DNA from: Thermoplasmatales archaeon
GTDB taxonomy: Archaea > Thermoplasmatota > JASEFT01 > JAUWIS01
DNA: 12,889 nucleotides
Direction: 5' to 3'
Assembly (NCBI GenBank): GCA_030019485.1
Contig: JASEEW010000037.1
Location: 1 to 12,889 of the forward strand
Part shown: in pieces, positions 4,720 through 11,370 of the stretch
How positions within the stretch are numbered: position 1 is the first letter of the stretch
Layout of the letters: every line of letters begins with the position of its first letter
The notes under the pieces: model-generated
What the model was told of the DNA's origin: nothing
What the model saw: the letters and a program-made list of their open reading frames with translations, nothing else
The model's database searches: none
Made by a program: the position numbers and the translations under genes

Positions 4720-4806
4720 GGAATTTGCTTGTAAATTCCTAACATCTTAGGAAAAAAACCCTTGGTTTTTTTCCGTAAGATCCTTGGAAAAGCCAAAGGC
4801 TTTTCC
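4720..4806. repeat. Cluster of palindromes in the lsm/PUA intergenic region
   Basis: Three inverted repeats lie close together: 4720-4739 (GGAATTT/AAATTCC arms), 4750-4774 (11-bp arms of GG, seven A and CC, loop CTT) and 4786-4806 (9-bp arms GGAAAAGCC, loop AAA). The last two have the same design as palindromes in the tRNA introns and spacers: arms beginning GG and ending CC around a 3-nt loop. No gene is seen between 4663 and 5030. Confidence 0.75.
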
Positions 4807-4882
4807 AGAGGAACCGATGTGTTTTCGGTTAAAAGAAAACAAAAAAGTTCATGTTGCGGCAAACTTCCCACAAACTCCCCTG

Positions 4883-4980
4883 CCTTGATGACACACAAAT
4901 CTATGTGACTCGTAAACAGGGAAGTTTGCAGCCTCATTGACACGCAAATTTATGCGACTAGTAAACTGGGAAGTTTGGAG
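4883..4980. repeat. 49-bp tandem repeat, two copies, with inner hairpin
   Basis: Unit 1 is 4883-4931 and unit 2 is 4932-4980; 40 of 49 positions agree and there are no gaps. Each unit holds a small hairpin: CACA/TGTG in unit 1 and CGCA/TGCG in unit 2, where an A-T pair has become G-C. Each unit ends in GGGAAGTTTG. An inverted copy of that end, GCAAACTTCCC, lies just upstream at 4859-4869 and could pair with either unit. The repeats end 50 bp before the PUA-domain gene. Confidence 0.8.
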
Positions 4981-5030
4981 TTTCAATAGGAAGTGAAAAA
5001 TATTAAGATGTCTTAGTCTCTTTCTGTTTT

Positions 5031-5507
5031 ATGAAACTTAGAAAAAAACACAGGCTGAGAAAAAAAGAGGTTGAGGAATTATCAAAAATATTGAATGAAA
5101 CATTCGGCAAAGAGATTTTTACAGGGAATGAGATTATAGATCAGGCTGATGCAGAAGGTAATGCGGTGCTGAGCATTAACAACGAGATTTTGGGTTTAAT
5201 CATAAATGACAAGCCTTTTCTGACATTAAAAGGTCTGCTGAAATATGCTCCTGAAAAAAAATATGTGACTGTTGACAAGGGTGCTGTGAAATTTGTTTGC
5301 AACGGCGCGGACATTATGTCACCAGGTGTTGTTGATGCGGATCCTTCAATTAAAAAGAATGAGCTGGTATGGGTGAGGGATGAAAACCATAAAAAACCCT
5401 TAGCAGTTGGGGTTGCATTGATGAATGCGGAGGAGATGGTAAAAGGAAAAAAGGGTAAGGCTGTGCTATCAGTGCATTATATTGGGGATAAAATCTGGAG
5501 GATGTGA
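5031..5507 (+). CDS. PUA-domain RNA-binding protein (MCT-1/Tma20-like)
   Basis: The 158-residue protein has an N-terminal domain (about 1-75; MKLRKKHRLRKKEVEELSKIL start) and a C-terminal PUA domain (about 78-156). The PUA part includes the strands KYVTVDKGAVKFVCNGADIM and SPGVV, the ELVWVRDENHKKPLAVGVAL core and a KGKAVLSVHYIGDKIW end. This is the architecture of archaeal relatives of MCT-1/Tma20/eIF2D, which bind tRNA or ribosomes. The ATG follows an AT-rich TATA-like element near 4996-5005. The cas6 ATG lies 2 nt after its stop, with the cas6 ribosome-binding site inside this gene, so the two are probably co-transcribed although the functions are not obviously linked. Confidence 0.85.
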   Translation: MKLRKKHRLRKKEVEELSKILNETFGKEIFTGNEIIDQADAEGNAVLSINNEILGLIINDKPFLTLKGLLKYAPEKKYVTVDKGAVKFVCNGADIMSPGVVDADPSIKKNELVWVRDENHKKPLAVGVALMNAEEMVKGKKGKAVLSVHYIGDKIWRM

Positions 5508-5509
5508 AA

Positions 5510-6250
5510 ATGAGAATGATTATTAGACTTCAGAGTTTAGCAGACAGCGCATATGACATGAAATATTATCATAAACTCCAGGGTTTTATTTATTCCCTGC
5601 TGGAGGACAGCCCTTATCGTGTGCTGCATGATAAAAAGGGATACAAATTTCTTTGTTTCTCAAACATTTTCCCACATGGAAACATGAAGAAAGAAGATAT
5701 TAGAAATTTGATTGTTTCCTCACCCGACAGTGTTTTGATCAAACTTTTAAAAGAAAAACTGCTTGAAAAGGAAAACGCCTGCATTGGTGAAATGCTTTTC
5801 AAAATAGAGGATGTTTCATTAATTGAGCCTGAAATACAGAAAAACTGCAAACTCATCACAGGAACACCAATTATTATAAGGATTCCAAAATGGAATTATG
5901 AAAAATACGGGATTAAACCGCCAAAGGATTATGAGTATGTTTTCTGGAGAAAAAACTACTCTTTTGAGGCATTTATCAGACAGCTGGAATCAAATCTGTT
6001 CAAAAAATACAATGAATACCATGAAACAGAAATAAAGGAGTTCAGAATATTTGAGCAGTTTCTTTTCAAAAAACAGGTTTGCAACCATATCATAATAAAT
6101 GGAAAAGAGGAGAAGGTTTTTGGCTCAATCTGGGAGTTCATATTCAGTTATCTTGATAATGAGCAGAGGAAAATACTTCAGTTCGGGTTGGACTGCGGTT
6201 TTGGTGAGATGAACTCGATGGGTTTTGGGTTTATGAATGTGAAAAGATAG
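5510..6250 (+). CDS. cas6: Cas6 CRISPR RNA endoribonuclease
   Basis: Cas6 cuts the CRISPR transcript within each repeat to make crRNAs. The 246-residue protein has the N-terminal strand MRMIIRLQSL, the YHKLQGFIYSLL helix and the C-terminal glycine-rich loop GLDCGFGEMNSMGFGFMNV, very like Pyrococcus furiosus Cas6 (VGFGEKNSLGFGMVKV). The Pyrococcus catalytic residues Tyr31, His46 and Lys52 align with Tyr28, His40 (VLHDKKGYKF) and Lys46 at identical spacing, so the enzyme should be active. The ATG at 5510 is preferred over a GTG at 5504 because GGAGG at 5497-5501 is 8 nt before it. The other cas genes lie 2.8 kb downstream, beyond toxin-antitoxin modules. Confidence 0.93.
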   Translation: MRMIIRLQSLADSAYDMKYYHKLQGFIYSLLEDSPYRVLHDKKGYKFLCFSNIFPHGNMKKEDIRNLIVSSPDSVLIKLLKEKLLEKENACIGEMLFKIEDVSLIEPEIQKNCKLITGTPIIIRIPKWNYEKYGIKPPKDYEYVFWRKNYSFEAFIRQLESNLFKKYNEYHETEIKEFRIFEQFLFKKQVCNHIIINGKEEKVFGSIWEFIFSYLDNEQRKILQFGLDCGFGEMNSMGFGFMNVKR

Positions 6251-6284
6251 ATTAATATACGCCTATGTATTTATTATTAGGGAA

Positions 6285-6677
6285 ATGATAAAAATTCATG
6301 AAAGACTGAAGAAGGACTTTATAAAAAAGGTAGAAAAGGACAAAGATGTATTGGCCGTTATTTTGTTTGGGGGTATTGTGAAAAGAAAAACCTACTCAGA
6401 TGTTGATGTTTGCATAGTTTTGAAAACTGAAAGTTATAATAACCTTTTTCTCTCCAAGAAAAAATTGGAATATGTTGCATTCCTTGATGAGAAATTTGAT
6501 GTTCAGATTTTTCAGCAACTGCCGCTGTATATAAGGATAAGAATTCTAAAAGAAGGAAAGGTCATGTTCTGCAAGGATGAAAGCCTGCTTTATGAATTTG
6601 CCTATGAAACCATAAAAGACTCTGAGGATTACCAGAAAATATACACCAATTATCTGGAAGGTATTTCTTATGCTTGA
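6285..6677 (+). CDS. mntA: MntA-type nucleotidyltransferase antitoxin
   Basis: The 130-residue protein is a minimal nucleotidyltransferase. The polymerase-beta signature reads FGGIVKRKTYSDVDVCIV: metal ligands Asp39 and Asp41 and a third acidic residue, Asp72 (KFDVQIF). The usual Gly-Ser before the loop is Gly-Gly (29-30), a deviation at a residue that normally helps hold the nucleotide triphosphate. In MntA/HepT systems the antitoxin transfers AMP to a tyrosine of the HEPN toxin. Its stop overlaps the hepT start by 8 bp. The context, between cas6 and cas3, is a defence-type gene cluster. Confidence 0.88.
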   Translation: MIKIHERLKKDFIKKVEKDKDVLAVILFGGIVKRKTYSDVDVCIVLKTESYNNLFLSKKKLEYVAFLDEKFDVQIFQQLPLYIRIRILKEGKVMFCKDESLLYEFAYETIKDSEDYQKIYTNYLEGISYA

Positions 6678-7122
6678 TAAGGAAAGAATATTGGTAAAGC
6701 TGGCGGAACTTGACTCCTATTTTGCTGAACTCAACAGCATTCTGCCCATGAACTATGATGATTATATAGAATCTGTTGAGAAAAAGCGAGCATGTGAAAG
6801 ACTCCTGCATATGTGCATAGAATGCGTAGTAGACATCTGCAGCATTATTGCCACAGATTTAAGACTCGGTCTTCCCTCTTCTGAGGAAGATTTGTTTGGG
6901 AAACTGAAAAACGCAAGGATTATATCAAAAAATATGGAAGAAAAACTGAGGGAGATGAGAAGGTTCAGAAATCTTCTAGTGCACAGATATGGAACAGTTG
7001 ATGATGAGATAGTCTATGATGTTCTAGAAAATAATTTAACAGATTTTCAGGATTTTAAAAAGGAAATCCTGAAGATAACAAAAACAAACAAATCAAGAAA
7101 AAAGCAAAAAAGAAAAAAATAG
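6670..7122 (+). CDS. hepT: HepT-type HEPN ribonuclease toxin
   Basis: The 150-residue protein is an all-helical HEPN (DUF86) protein. The RNase motif R-x4-H-x-Y is complete: Arg100, His105 and Tyr107 in FRNLLVHRYGTVDDEIVY. The tyrosine is the residue that MntA adenylylates in studied systems. Conserved N-terminal helices carry AELDSYFAEL and ECVVDICSII. The C-terminal tail is very basic (KTNKSRKKQKRKK), longer than usual, and may aid RNA binding. It overlaps mntA by 8 bp, the normal order for this pair. Repeat R1 begins 23 bp after its stop. Confidence 0.9.
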   Translation: MLDKERILVKLAELDSYFAELNSILPMNYDDYIESVEKKRACERLLHMCIECVVDICSIIATDLRLGLPSSEEDLFGKLKNARIISKNMEEKLREMRRFRNLLVHRYGTVDDEIVYDVLENNLTDFQDFKKEILKITKTNKSRKKQKRKK

Positions 7123-7145
7123 AAAACAAAAAATGATTAGAGCAG

Positions 7146-7213
7146 AAATCTAACCATCTTCAGAAAAGATTATAATCCAGCAATGTGTTAAGCATATCAG
7201 GCAAGGGTGAATA
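7146..7213 (+). repeat. Direct repeat R1 (between hepT and fic)
   Basis: This is the first of three related 66-68-bp sequences. It shares AAATCTAACC, TCTTCAGAAAA, TTATAATCCAG and AAGGGTGAATA with R2 and R3; R1 and R2 agree at 54 of 68 positions. It contains the palindrome GATTATAATC. Confidence 0.85.
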
Positions 7214-7348
7214 ATAAAAATAAAAAAGTATTATGTGGGAATGGAAAAATGGAGTTTAAATAGAACTAACATAGAGTTGAAATACCCGTTTTTCTTTATT
7301 TGTATATCAGTATTCAAAAAATTGAGGAAATATCTGGAGGAGCAGATT

Positions 7349-7732
7349 ATGCAAAAGAAAGATATGATTGTCCCATCCATGTATGAGATAATAGAAATTA
7401 ACAGAAAACTCGGATATAAATCTGTGAAGGAGGGAGCATTAGATTTTATATTAGCAAAAATTGTGTCTAGAAAATTATCTAAAGATATAAAAAAAGATGT
7501 TGCAAAAGGGGCAGTAACTTTGTGGTATGAAATCATAGCTCAACATCCATTCATAGATGGAAATAAGAGGACGGCTACAGAGGCGATGCAATTTTTCCTA
7601 GAGATAAACGGGTTTAAATTGGAAGCATTAATGGGCGGTTTGATTTATATGTCCATGAAAATAGCAAATAATGATGTTTCTTTCAACGATGTTGTTAAAT
7701 GGACATATGATAGACTGGGGGTAAAAAAATGA
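7349..7732 (+). CDS. Fic/Doc-family protein
   Basis: The 127-residue protein has the Fic core with the motif HPFIDGNKRTA at 66-76; His66 is the catalytic residue. Fic proteins transfer AMP or phosphate to target proteins. The Lys in GNKR is as in Doc, a kinase of EF-Tu, while HPFxDGN resembles Fic AMP transferases, so the reaction is uncertain. The start at 7349 is chosen because GGAGG lies 8 bp upstream; the frame is open to 7235, but those residues are not Fic-like. No inhibitory helix motif is obvious in this protein. The next gene overlaps its stop as ATGA. Repeats R1 and R2 flank the pair. Confidence 0.85.
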   Translation: MQKKDMIVPSMYEIIEINRKLGYKSVKEGALDFILAKIVSRKLSKDIKKDVAKGAVTLWYEIIAQHPFIDGNKRTATEAMQFFLEINGFKLEALMGGLIYMSMKIANNDVSFNDVVKWTYDRLGVKK

Positions 7733-7869
7733 AGTATTTTATAAGACGTAAGATATATGAAGATGGACGAGTAAAAGAAATAAAGGTTCCACAGAAAGTG
7801 GTAATGAAACAGATAGATGAACTGTTACGAAGGGATAAAGAAATGCTGGATATTCTGGAAAAGTTGTGA
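7729..7869 (+). CDS. Small protein, 46 aa, putative Fic partner
   Basis: The ATG overlaps the fic stop in an ATGA arrangement, so translation is probably coupled. The 46 residues begin MKYFIRRKIYEDGRVKEIKV, likely two beta strands, and continue as a charged helix KQIDELLRRDKEMLDILEKL. I do not recognise the family. Its position suggests an antitoxin or regulator of the Fic protein, but the common Phd or FicA-type antitoxins are usually upstream and look different. It ends 49 bp before repeat R2. Confidence 0.6.
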   Translation: MKYFIRRKIYEDGRVKEIKVPQKVVMKQIDELLRRDKEMLDILEKL

Positions 7870-7918
7870 TGAATAAGGGAGTTAATGTACTGGGGCAGAG
7901 TAGAAGCAACCGTTCAAT

Positions 7919-7986
7919 AAATCAAACCATCTTCAGAAAATATTATAATCTACCAATGCATTAAACATCTTGGTTAAGGGTGAAGG
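7919..7986 (+). repeat. Direct repeat R2 (between the Fic and HEPN modules)
   Basis: This second copy shares ACCATCTTCAGAAAA, ATTATAATC, CAATG, TTAAACATCT-like sequence and TTAAGGGTGAA with the others. It lies 49 bp after the Fic-partner gene and 51 bp before the 57-residue ORF. Confidence 0.85.
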
Positions 7987-8037
7987 TTGAACAATACTAA
8001 ATAAGACTAAAACACATATCTAAGTTGGAGGAAGAAT

Positions 8038-8211
8038 ATGGTTAAGAAAAGCAAAGAAATTGAAAAACTGTTAAAAAGCGAGAAACTTAAGGTTTTAAAG
8101 CCAAATGAATGCGGTCTCATGTATGATGAGAAAAAGGGTTTGCTCATTGGATTCTGCAACAAGAATGGAGAGATTAAAATAACATTAAAAAAGAAAATTG
8201 AGGAGATTTAG
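8038..8211 (+). CDS. Small protein, 57 aa, first gene of the HEPN module
   Basis: The 57-codon ORF has GGAGG 6 bp before its ATG (8027-8031). It starts with a charged helix (VKKSKEIEKLLKSEKLKVL) and then has a likely beta hairpin (GLMYDEKKGLLIGFCNKNGE). Its stop is directly followed by the next ATG with no gap. I do not recognise it. Size and position suggest an antitoxin or accessory subunit for the two genes behind it. Confidence 0.6.
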   Translation: MVKKSKEIEKLLKSEKLKVLKPNECGLMYDEKKGLLIGFCNKNGEIKITLKKKIEEI

Positions 8212-8595
8212 ATGCAGGTTGTTGTATCCAGAGAGCCAACTGTTTACATTAATCATCACAGAGAGTTGATAGTCTCCTACACAACTGAAACACTGTTAAA
8301 ACATACACTATCTGACCTCATAAGTAAAGTAGAAGGTTTTGAAGAGGTTACAAGAAAAATTCTCTCTAATCTGTTTGAAAAACTCACAGAACTTTCTATT
8401 TCTTTTCATCCTGCTGGTTTCAAAATAGAGCAAGATGCAGAAATTGATTCATGGAAATATGTCGTTGTTAAAATAAAACTGGATGTTAGAGAAGATATAT
8501 TTGATGAGGTTTGTAATCTTCTCATTTCATATACTTATAAGAATATAGAACCAGAGGATGCAATAAAGGTGTTGCTGGTGTTTGAGCATGTTTGA
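8212..8595 (+). CDS. Unknown 127-aa protein paired with a HEPN gene
   Basis: I do not recognise this protein. It looks mixed alpha/beta: an N-terminal strand region (MQVVVSREPTVYINHHRELIV), helices (TLSDLISKVEGFEEVTRKIL, LFEKLTELSI), a strand pair around WKYVVVKIKLDV and a C-terminal helix ending in VLLVFEHV. No catalytic motif or membrane segment stands out. The start abuts the stop of the 57-residue ORF, and its end overlaps the HEPN gene by 8 bp, so the three genes are one unit. By analogy with toxin-antitoxin pairs it may neutralise the HEPN protein; that is inference only. Confidence 0.65.
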   Translation: MQVVVSREPTVYINHHRELIVSYTTETLLKHTLSDLISKVEGFEEVTRKILSNLFEKLTELSISFHPAGFKIEQDAEIDSWKYVVVKIKLDVREDIFDEVCNLLISYTYKNIEPEDAIKVLLVFEHV

Positions 8596-8917
8596 TCCAA
8601 TAAACTTTTTTCATTTAGCACAACAACTGATAAAAGGGGATGAGGCAAGTGTAAGAACATCTATAAGCAAGGCATATTACGCTTCATTCCTCATAGCAAG
8701 GGACAAACTTGGATTAAAATTAAAAATCCCTGAGGTACACAGAGAGGTCATAAAACTACTCTATAGAAAAACACCAATCAGTGCAAATAGTTTGCATAAA
8801 CTGAGAAGGCTTAGAAACATCTCAGATTATGACACAAAAATCAATATAAAAATAGACGCTGGAGAAACATCATTGAAGCTGGCAGATAACATCATAGGTG
8901 AGATAAGAGGAAAATAA
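8588..8917 (+). CDS. HEPN-domain protein, 109 aa
   Basis: The protein shows the HEPN helical pattern: VRTSISKAYYASFLIARDKL at 22-41 and LHKLRRLRNISDYD at 69-82. In this HEPN subgroup the RNase motif R-x4-6-H is replaced by an RNxxDY-type ending, here RNISDY, so RNase activity is uncertain. The ATG at 8588 is preferred; a TTG two codons earlier is in frame. It overlaps the 127-residue ORF by 8 bp and is the last gene before repeat R3. It differs clearly from the HepT protein at 6670, which keeps the full motif. Confidence 0.78.
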   Translation: MFDPINFFHLAQQLIKGDEASVRTSISKAYYASFLIARDKLGLKLKIPEVHREVIKLLYRKTPISANSLHKLRRLRNISDYDTKINIKIDAGETSLKLADNIIGEIRGK

Positions 8918-8934
8918 AAGTTTAGCTCAACCAA

Positions 8935-9000
8935 AAATCTAACCGTCTTCAGAAAATATTATAATCCAGTAAGGCTTTAGACATCTGTTAAGGGTGAATA
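8935..9000 (+). repeat. Direct repeat R3 (between the HEPN module and cas3)
   Basis: This third copy (66 bp) starts 18 bp after the HEPN stop and has a 2-bp deletion near its 3' part. It keeps AAATCTAACC, TCTTCAGAAAATATTATAAT and GTTAAGGGTGAATA. Its end supplies GGTGA, a possible ribosome-binding site, just before a 19-codon ORF and cas3. Confidence 0.85.
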
Positions 9001-9001
9001 G

Positions 9002-9061
9002 ATGGAAGTTGAGATACCGATGTATCATGATGTGTGGATGGAGGATGGGGTTAAGCGATGA
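9002..9061 (+). CDS. Possible 19-codon leader ORF before cas3
   Basis: The ORF MEVEIPMYHDVWMEDGVKR begins 1 bp after R3 with GGTGA a few bases upstream, and its stop overlaps the cas3 start as ATGA. It may be a leader that couples translation to cas3, or the remnant of a longer gene. Too short to assign. Confidence 0.25.
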   Translation: MEVEIPMYHDVWMEDGVKR

Positions 9062-11370
9062 AATTTAGACGGTTTTTCAAAGAAATAACAGGATATCAAC
9101 CCTATGATTTCCAGTTAGAATGTACTGAAACTCTTGCAAGCGGAAAATCTTTGATACTTACTGCACCAACGGGCTCAGGGAAAAGCGAAGTCGCTTTGGT
9201 TCCTTTTATTTTATCCAAGAACGAGGAACTGCCTTCTCAGATGGTATATTCGTTACCCACAAGAACGCTAATAGAAAATTTGTCTCATAGGGCATTAAAA
9301 TATGCAGCTTTTAAAAATCAATCTGTTGCAATTCATCATGGTAAGAGAGTCGAAAGTTCCCTATTCGAAGAGGACATAATTGTAACAACTATAGATCAAA
9401 CAGTGGGTGCTTACGTATGCACTCCTTTAAGTGCTCCTCTTAGAAGAGGAAACATATTTGCAGGGGGGGTATCTTCTGCATTTTTAGTTTTTGATGAAAT
9501 ACACACCTTTGACCCTCACCGAGGTTTGCAAACTGCTATCACATTAATTGAGCACTCGTCTAAGCTGAAGCTTCCTGTATGTGTAATGTCTGCTACTTTG
9601 CCATCTATTTTGGTTGAAAAAATAGAAAATAAGATTATCAAACCAAATTATAACAATGTTGAAACAAAAGAAGTCGAGGATGAAAATGAAATAAAGTCGA
9701 GGAAAGACAGAAAAGTAACATTACATATTAATTTTAACAAAATCTTATCTGCTGACATAGTAGTGGACAGTTACAACAGTTTGAGTAATAAAAAACTTAT
9801 TGTGATATGTAATACCGTGGATAAAGCACAAGCATTATTCAAGGACCTACATAAAGACTATGAAAATAAAATTTTGCGAGATGAAATAACCGATGTAAAA
9901 TTAATTTTAATACATTCTCGATTCTTAGATGATGATAGAAAAGAGAAAGAGGACAAATTACAACGACTTTTTTATAAAGAAAGTAAGGAGAACGTAATTC
10001 TAATCTCTACGCAAGTTATCGAAGTCGGAATTAATATCTCTGCAAATGCAATACTAACAGAAATTGCGCCTATTGATTCGTTAATCCAGAGAGCGGGAAG
10101 ATGTGTAAGATGGGGTGGAGAAGGCGACTTCTACGTTTATAATGCTGAAAATTACGGACCATACAAAGAACTTAAAGATATTATAGACAATACGAAAAAA
10201 GAATTAGAAAAGTATAACGGAGAAACGCTAACTTGGGCTTTAGAAAGAAAATTGGTAAATGAGATTCTAACGGATTATTATACCAAAATTTTAGACGATT
10301 CAAACAGGTACAAAATTTTAGGAACGCTTGCTCGTGCTGTATATGGTGGCAATAAGAGTCTTTCAGAAGAAACTGTTAGAGAAGCTTATACCTGCGGTGT
10401 GAGCATTTGCAATGACCCAAGGAGCTTAGGTGATGACATCAAAAAACTTCAGAAAGTAAATGTAAATGTTTGGGTTTTCAAATGGAAAGTGGGGAAACTG
10501 CTTGAAAATGACATAAAAGTGTGGAAGATAGGAGAAAACAACATAATTGGCGACTATGAAACAAAATATGCTCCATCCCTAATTAATGATGTATCTGAGA
10601 TTTTACCCTTTCAAAATTACATCGTGTCTTTGAAAGGTGCAAAATACGATAATGATACTGGCCTCATACTGTCAGAAAAGGGAACACAAGAATTCAGTAA
10701 AATTGAGGAGAGAACTATAGAAGAAAAAATCAAAGAATTTTATATGAAAAAAGAAACTTGGGTAGAGCATGCGAATAGAACTTTGGAAATTCTCGATGCC
10801 TACTTTTTACCGAAATACAATTATGTAATTGGAAAATTCGCAGACGCTTTTAATATGGATAAAAAAGATTTGATTGAGAAAATTAGAATTGCTGTAGCTT
10901 TGCATGATATTGGGAAGTTGAATATTCACTGGCAGAAAAAAATTGGATGGAATGGGAGAGAGCCACTGGCCCATTCTGATAGAAACGATATAATCAGAAT
11001 AGGTATACCCCATGCCACTGTTTCGGCCGTGGCACTAGGGAGAGTTTTTCGTGGATGGGGGAAGGCTACTGGAGTTCCATTTTATCTAGCCGTTTCGCAT
11101 CATCATTCCCCAAGAGCGAAAGAATATAAGAAGTATAAATTCATTAACAACTGGAATAATATAGTAGTTGAGGTTTTACCTAACTCAAGTTTAAATAAAG
11201 ATGTAATTTCTTATTCTAAAGGAAATGGAGAAATAGAAATACCGTTTATAGATATATCACAAAACCAGAATGTTTTACCGTATAAATTCTATGCCTTTAC
11301 GTCAAAAATACTTAGATTATCTGACTGGATAGCTACACAGGGTGAGATAAATGCAATATTATATAGTTAA
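9058..11370 (+). CDS. cas3: Cas3 helicase-nuclease with C-terminal HD domain
   Basis: Cas3 unwinds and degrades DNA recognised by the type I interference complex. The 770-residue protein begins with a superfamily 2 helicase: Walker A TAPTGSGKSE (35-44), DEIH (146-149), MSATLP (177-182), VICNTV (249-254), STQVIEVGIN (317-326) and QRAGRCVRWG (344-353). An HD nuclease follows from about 565: His571, HDIGK (616-620), PHA (651-653), SHHHSP (680-685) and SDW (755-757). The order helicase-HD is the reverse of the common HD-helicase Cas3. The ATG at 9058 overlaps the stop of a 19-codon ORF; GGAGG is 13 bp upstream. The next gene starts 20 bp inside its 3' end, so translation is coupled. Confidence 0.93.
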   Translation: MKFRRFFKEITGYQPYDFQLECTETLASGKSLILTAPTGSGKSEVALVPFILSKNEELPSQMVYSLPTRTLIENLSHRALKYAAFKNQSVAIHHGKRVESSLFEEDIIVTTIDQTVGAYVCTPLSAPLRRGNIFAGGVSSAFLVFDEIHTFDPHRGLQTAITLIEHSSKLKLPVCVMSATLPSILVEKIENKIIKPNYNNVETKEVEDENEIKSRKDRKVTLHINFNKILSADIVVDSYNSLSNKKLIVICNTVDKAQALFKDLHKDYENKILRDEITDVKLILIHSRFLDDDRKEKEDKLQRLFYKESKENVILISTQVIEVGINISANAILTEIAPIDSLIQRAGRCVRWGGEGDFYVYNAENYGPYKELKDIIDNTKKELEKYNGETLTWALERKLVNEILTDYYTKILDDSNRYKILGTLARAVYGGNKSLSEETVREAYTCGVSICNDPRSLGDDIKKLQKVNVNVWVFKWKVGKLLENDIKVWKIGENNIIGDYETKYAPSLINDVSEILPFQNYIVSLKGAKYDNDTGLILSEKGTQEFSKIEERTIEEKIKEFYMKKETWVEHANRTLEILDAYFLPKYNYVIGKFADAFNMDKKDLIEKIRIAVALHDIGKLNIHWQKKIGWNGREPLAHSDRNDIIRIGIPHATVSAVALGRVFRGWGKATGVPFYLAVSHHHSPRAKEYKKYKFINNWNNIVVEVLPNSSLNKDVISYSKGNGEIEIPFIDISQNQNVLPYKFYAFTSKILRLSDWIATQGEINAILYS

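Noticed and set aside
4716..4943. Minus-strand ORF of 75 codons
   Set aside because: It is made of the palindromes and tandem repeat upstream of the PUA-domain gene.
4883..4980. 49-bp tandem repeat as a degenerate CRISPR
   Set aside because: Units are directly adjacent without spacers and differ at 9 of 49 positions.
7235..7348. Longer N-terminus for the Fic protein
   Set aside because: These codons are not Fic-like, and GGAGG is correctly placed for the ATG at 7349.
7146..9000. R1-R3 as a CRISPR array
   Set aside because: Spacing is 700-1000 bp with genes between, the copies are 66-68 bp and imperfect; no array is present.
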